NCBI RefSeq assembly: GCF_028747785.1
Contig: NZ_CP118159.1
Location: 62,001 to 126,000 of the forward strand
Direction of reading: 5' to 3'
From: Halosimplex aquaticum
GTDB lineage: Archaea > Halobacteriota > Halobacteria > Halobacteriales > Haloarculaceae
DNA length: 64,000 bases
Position numbers and translations under genes: made by a program
In this document: one piece after another, positions 62,058 to 64,000 of the stretch
Layout of the letters: every line of letters begins with the position of its first letter
Numbering within the stretch: the first letter of the stretch is position 1
The notes under the pieces: model-generated
Told to the model about the DNA's origin: nothing
Databases searched by the model: none
What the model saw: only the letters and a program-made list of their open reading frames with translations

Positions 62058-63240
62058 CGCTACACATCCCGTGACTCAGTCTGCTCTGGAGGCCTTCACT
62101 CGAGACTACTTCACCGGACTTGGTGCCTCGATTCAGGATAGCGATAATCGGTGGCAGGTTCGCTTACCGTCTCACGTCAACGTGGCATTCGTTGACAGCC
62201 AGGAATTCGAGGTCTTGCTAGGTGAACGTGACGCTGAAATAGACGGTGGCGGTATGGTTCTCTCTCCGGAGAGTGAATTTGCTCAGCAATTGCTCGACGA
62301 GGCTGCGGAGATGGCGCCCATTGGACAGCTCGCTCTCACAAATCATCTGATTGATGATTCCCATCGCTATCCATCATGGGTGACAGAGAGCGAAGTCTCA
62401 GTAGAGGATTCTAGCTTTAGCCCGTATTACGACCGAACTGCGATTTGCGTGTTCGTGAAAATTGGTGTGGAAACAGTAAGCGAGTATCAGACTCAATTTT
62501 TGGAGGCAGTCACGGTAGATGTAGAGTCTGAACAGCCACTTCCTGGGATTTCGGAGATCCTTGTTGAGGGTTTCTTTGCGCCAGGAGAACCGTTATCCTC
62601 TGACACGACGGGATATGACGTAGATGAGAGCTTGGAGGTGTCTTCTGAGAAGCTTGCTAATGCGGTCTCAGCCGGACAAAAGGCTGCAGTAGAGGCAGTT
62701 CGGGATGAGATCGTGGAGGTTCGCCAGTCTGCCTCTCGCTCTGCTGATTCAGAATTCGAGGAGTATCGACAGCTGCAGGAGCAACGTATCAATGAACTTC
62801 GGAATGAGATCAATCAACTTTCTGAGCGGCTTCAAGATCTGACTACAGATGTTGACGGTGCTGAGTCCCAACAACAACGTGTTGAGGCACTTGAGAAGCG
62901 CCGAGAACTGAAAAACGAAAAAGAAGATCTGGAGACGGAACTTGAAGACCTTCTTCAGGAGAAAACGAGTGGCTTTGCCCAGGAACGCCAGAAGATCTAC
63001 GAGAGACACGCTATCGAGATCACTACTAAGCCAGTCGCTTCAACTCTCATTACTTACGAACGAGGTGAAATCGAACTCTCTGTGAGTCAAGACGGGCGAA
63101 CTGACACTGTTCGAGCCCCGTATGCTATCGGGGCCGGCGTTACCGATGAAGTAACGTGTAAGTCCTGTCAGGCGCCACTTTCGGAGGCGAATTACCTCTC
63201 TGTCACTCCTGATGGGATTGGCTGTCGCTCCTGTCGGTAA
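62050..63240 (+). CDS. Coiled-coil protein with C-terminal zinc ribbon
   Basis: Starting at ATG 62050, with an 8-base overlap with the helicase, the protein has 396 residues. The N-terminal 210 residues are mixed alpha/beta (LEVLLGERDAEIDGGGMVLS region, AICVFVKIGVETVSEYQTQF). About residues 230-330 form a coiled coil (EEYRQLQEQRINELRNEINQ and LEKRRELKNEKEDLETELED). The end is a CxxC...CxxC zinc ribbon, CKSCQAPLSEANYLSV then GIGCRSC. I do not know this family. As the partner of the SNF2 helicase it may recognise DNA or bridge it to the other subunits. Confidence 0.65.
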   Translation: MTDATHPVTQSALEAFTRDYFTGLGASIQDSDNRWQVRLPSHVNVAFVDSQEFEVLLGERDAEIDGGGMVLSPESEFAQQLLDEAAEMAPIGQLALTNHLIDDSHRYPSWVTESEVSVEDSSFSPYYDRTAICVFVKIGVETVSEYQTQFLEAVTVDVESEQPLPGISEILVEGFFAPGEPLSSDTTGYDVDESLEVSSEKLANAVSAGQKAAVEAVRDEIVEVRQSASRSADSEFEEYRQLQEQRINELRNEINQLSERLQDLTTDVDGAESQQQRVEALEKRRELKNEKEDLETELEDLLQEKTSGFAQERQKIYERHAIEITTKPVASTLITYERGEIELSVSQDGRTDTVRAPYAIGAGVTDEVTCKSCQAPLSEANYLSVTPDGIGCRSCR

Positions 63241-63377
63241 TCGCTGAACTCCCTACTCTACGCAGTGGAACTGACTCACGGAATCTCTTCCAAATGGGAC
63301 TATTCTGGTAAACGTCAGATATCTAATTACTGTTACCAAGAGTGAAGTAACAGCCTTGTCATCGTACAGGTTGTTCG

Positions 63378-64000
63378 ATGGATTCCACGCTTCTCACCGG
63401 TCCCAAACATTCACTTCTCGAAGAGCAGGCGTTCCAGAAAGCCAACACCGTTGCTGGTGATTCGCTCGGTAGCATTCTCTATATCACGCGAAACGATGCT
63501 CGACGAGGTCACGTCGAAGACGCGTGGGCAGACACATATCGTCCGCTTCGCCTCCGAGCCGAAACGCTCGATGCAGTCGTCCGTGACTGGTACGAAGCTC
63601 TCGACGGCCCAATCGCGAGACTCTCCGGGCAGGTGAACCGCCGTCTCACGGAATTTGCTCTCGACCAGGCGACCAAGAGCGAGGGGAGCATTCTTGCGGG
63701 CGAGCCAGCATCTGCGGCACTCGCGGACGGTTTCAGTAGTCGCTTCTCGTTGTTCGATGATGCTGGCGTCTCTACGGCTGAGGAACTTGCAACCGAATTC
63801 GCGGGATCAGCCCTCGACGACCGGATCTCGGCGGCGACTGTCGACGCCTATCGATCGTATGGAGAACTCCATCGTGACCACGTTGACGAATGGACCGCGA
63901 CGCGTGGTGAGATCTTCCAAGCCGTCGCGACTGCCGACACTGATCTATCGGACCTCTCGCCAGAACTCGACACTGTCATCCTCTCCGGGTATCACGAGTT
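63378..64000 (+). CDS. AddB-like PD-(D/E)XK helicase/nuclease, N-terminal part
   Basis: The frame starts at ATG 63378 and is open at the right edge with 207 codons. The start (LLTGPKHSLLEEQAFQKANT, then GSILYITRNDARRGHVEDAW) and the later TVDAYRSYGELHRDHVDEW resemble the N-terminal region of haloarchaeal AddB/RecB-like ATP-dependent nucleases, where a degenerate helicase domain precedes a PD-(D/E)XK nuclease. The P-loop is degenerate (TGPKHSLLE). The decisive nuclease motifs would lie outside the window. Such genes often stand with an SbcD-like phosphoesterase. It is separated by 137 bases from the coiled-coil gene and may not be part of that operon. Confidence 0.6.
   Translation, partial: MDSTLLTGPKHSLLEEQAFQKANTVAGDSLGSILYITRNDARRGHVEDAWADTYRPLRLRAETLDAVVRDWYEALDGPIARLSGQVNRRLTEFALDQATKSEGSILAGEPASAALADGFSSRFSLFDDAGVSTAEELATEFAGSALDDRISAATVDAYRSYGELHRDHVDEWTATRGEIFQAVATADTDLSDLSPELDTVILSGYHE

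Noticed and set aside
1..64000. tRNA, rRNA or other stable RNA genes
   Set aside because: I looked for T-loop-like GGTTCGAAT and conserved rRNA stretches in the gaps between genes and found none that fold convincingly.

Overview
This window is haloarchaeal DNA. The proteins are very acidic (rich in Asp and Glu), many genes look leaderless with AT-rich TATA-type boxes about 25-35 bases upstream of the start codon, and the families are haloarchaeal: Orc1/Cdc6, an ISH8-type IS4 element, a solo IS66 transposase and an archaeal VirB4/VirD4 pair. Most of the window reads as one integrative or plasmid-like conjugative element that also carries a dense defence island. Base composition is patchy. Transfer genes are GC-rich, while several cargo genes (436-3365, 11395-11967, 20430-21677, 46022-48664) are clearly more AT-rich, which suggests separate acquisition.

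Layout. 1-222: start of an SbcD/Mre11-like phosphoesterase running off the left edge. 436-3365: small unknown plus an intact sacsin-type HSP90-like ATPase with a C-terminal DUF3883-like region. 3509-11273: minus-strand transfer/replication genes (PrimPol-like primase, VirD4/HerA-type coupling ATPase, two pilin-like membrane proteins). 11395-17437: cargo, including a zinc-ribbon gene split by an insertion sequence and a HEPN-like protein. 17567-20327: surface glycoprotein-like and pilin-like membrane proteins. 20430-21677: PD-(D/E)XK cargo gene bracketed by a 36-base direct repeat. 21878-30765: plus-strand transfer operon (small paired proteins, membrane proteins, VirB4 ATPase, VirB6-like channel, membrane-bound AAA ATPase). 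30802-35398: McrBC locus flanked by matching palindromes. 35435-39280: replication origin, with orc1/cdc6 bracketed by seven 21-base repeats and invaded by an ISH8-like element. 39426-41564: CoiA-like nuclease and an unknown gene. 41632-45926: second sacsin-type ATPase split by IS66. 46022-63240: a composite defence locus with two DUF1156 DNA methylases around a DUF499 ATPase, a divergent second McrBC pair, an AAA ATPase, a frameshifted SNF2 helicase and a coiled-coil zinc protein. 63378-64000: start of an AddB-like nuclease-family gene.

How the parts may work together (inference). The transfer genes are spread over four transcription units whose upstream regions share a promoter-like motif, so they are probably co-regulated. 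Orc1 and the repeats would give autonomous replication. The methylase/DUF499/SNF2 set resembles the helicase-methylase-ATPase (Hma-type) defence arrangement known from comparative genomics, here with a duplicated methylase and a nested McrBC module. Three insertion sequences with exact target duplications and one frameshift show that parts of the cargo are decaying.
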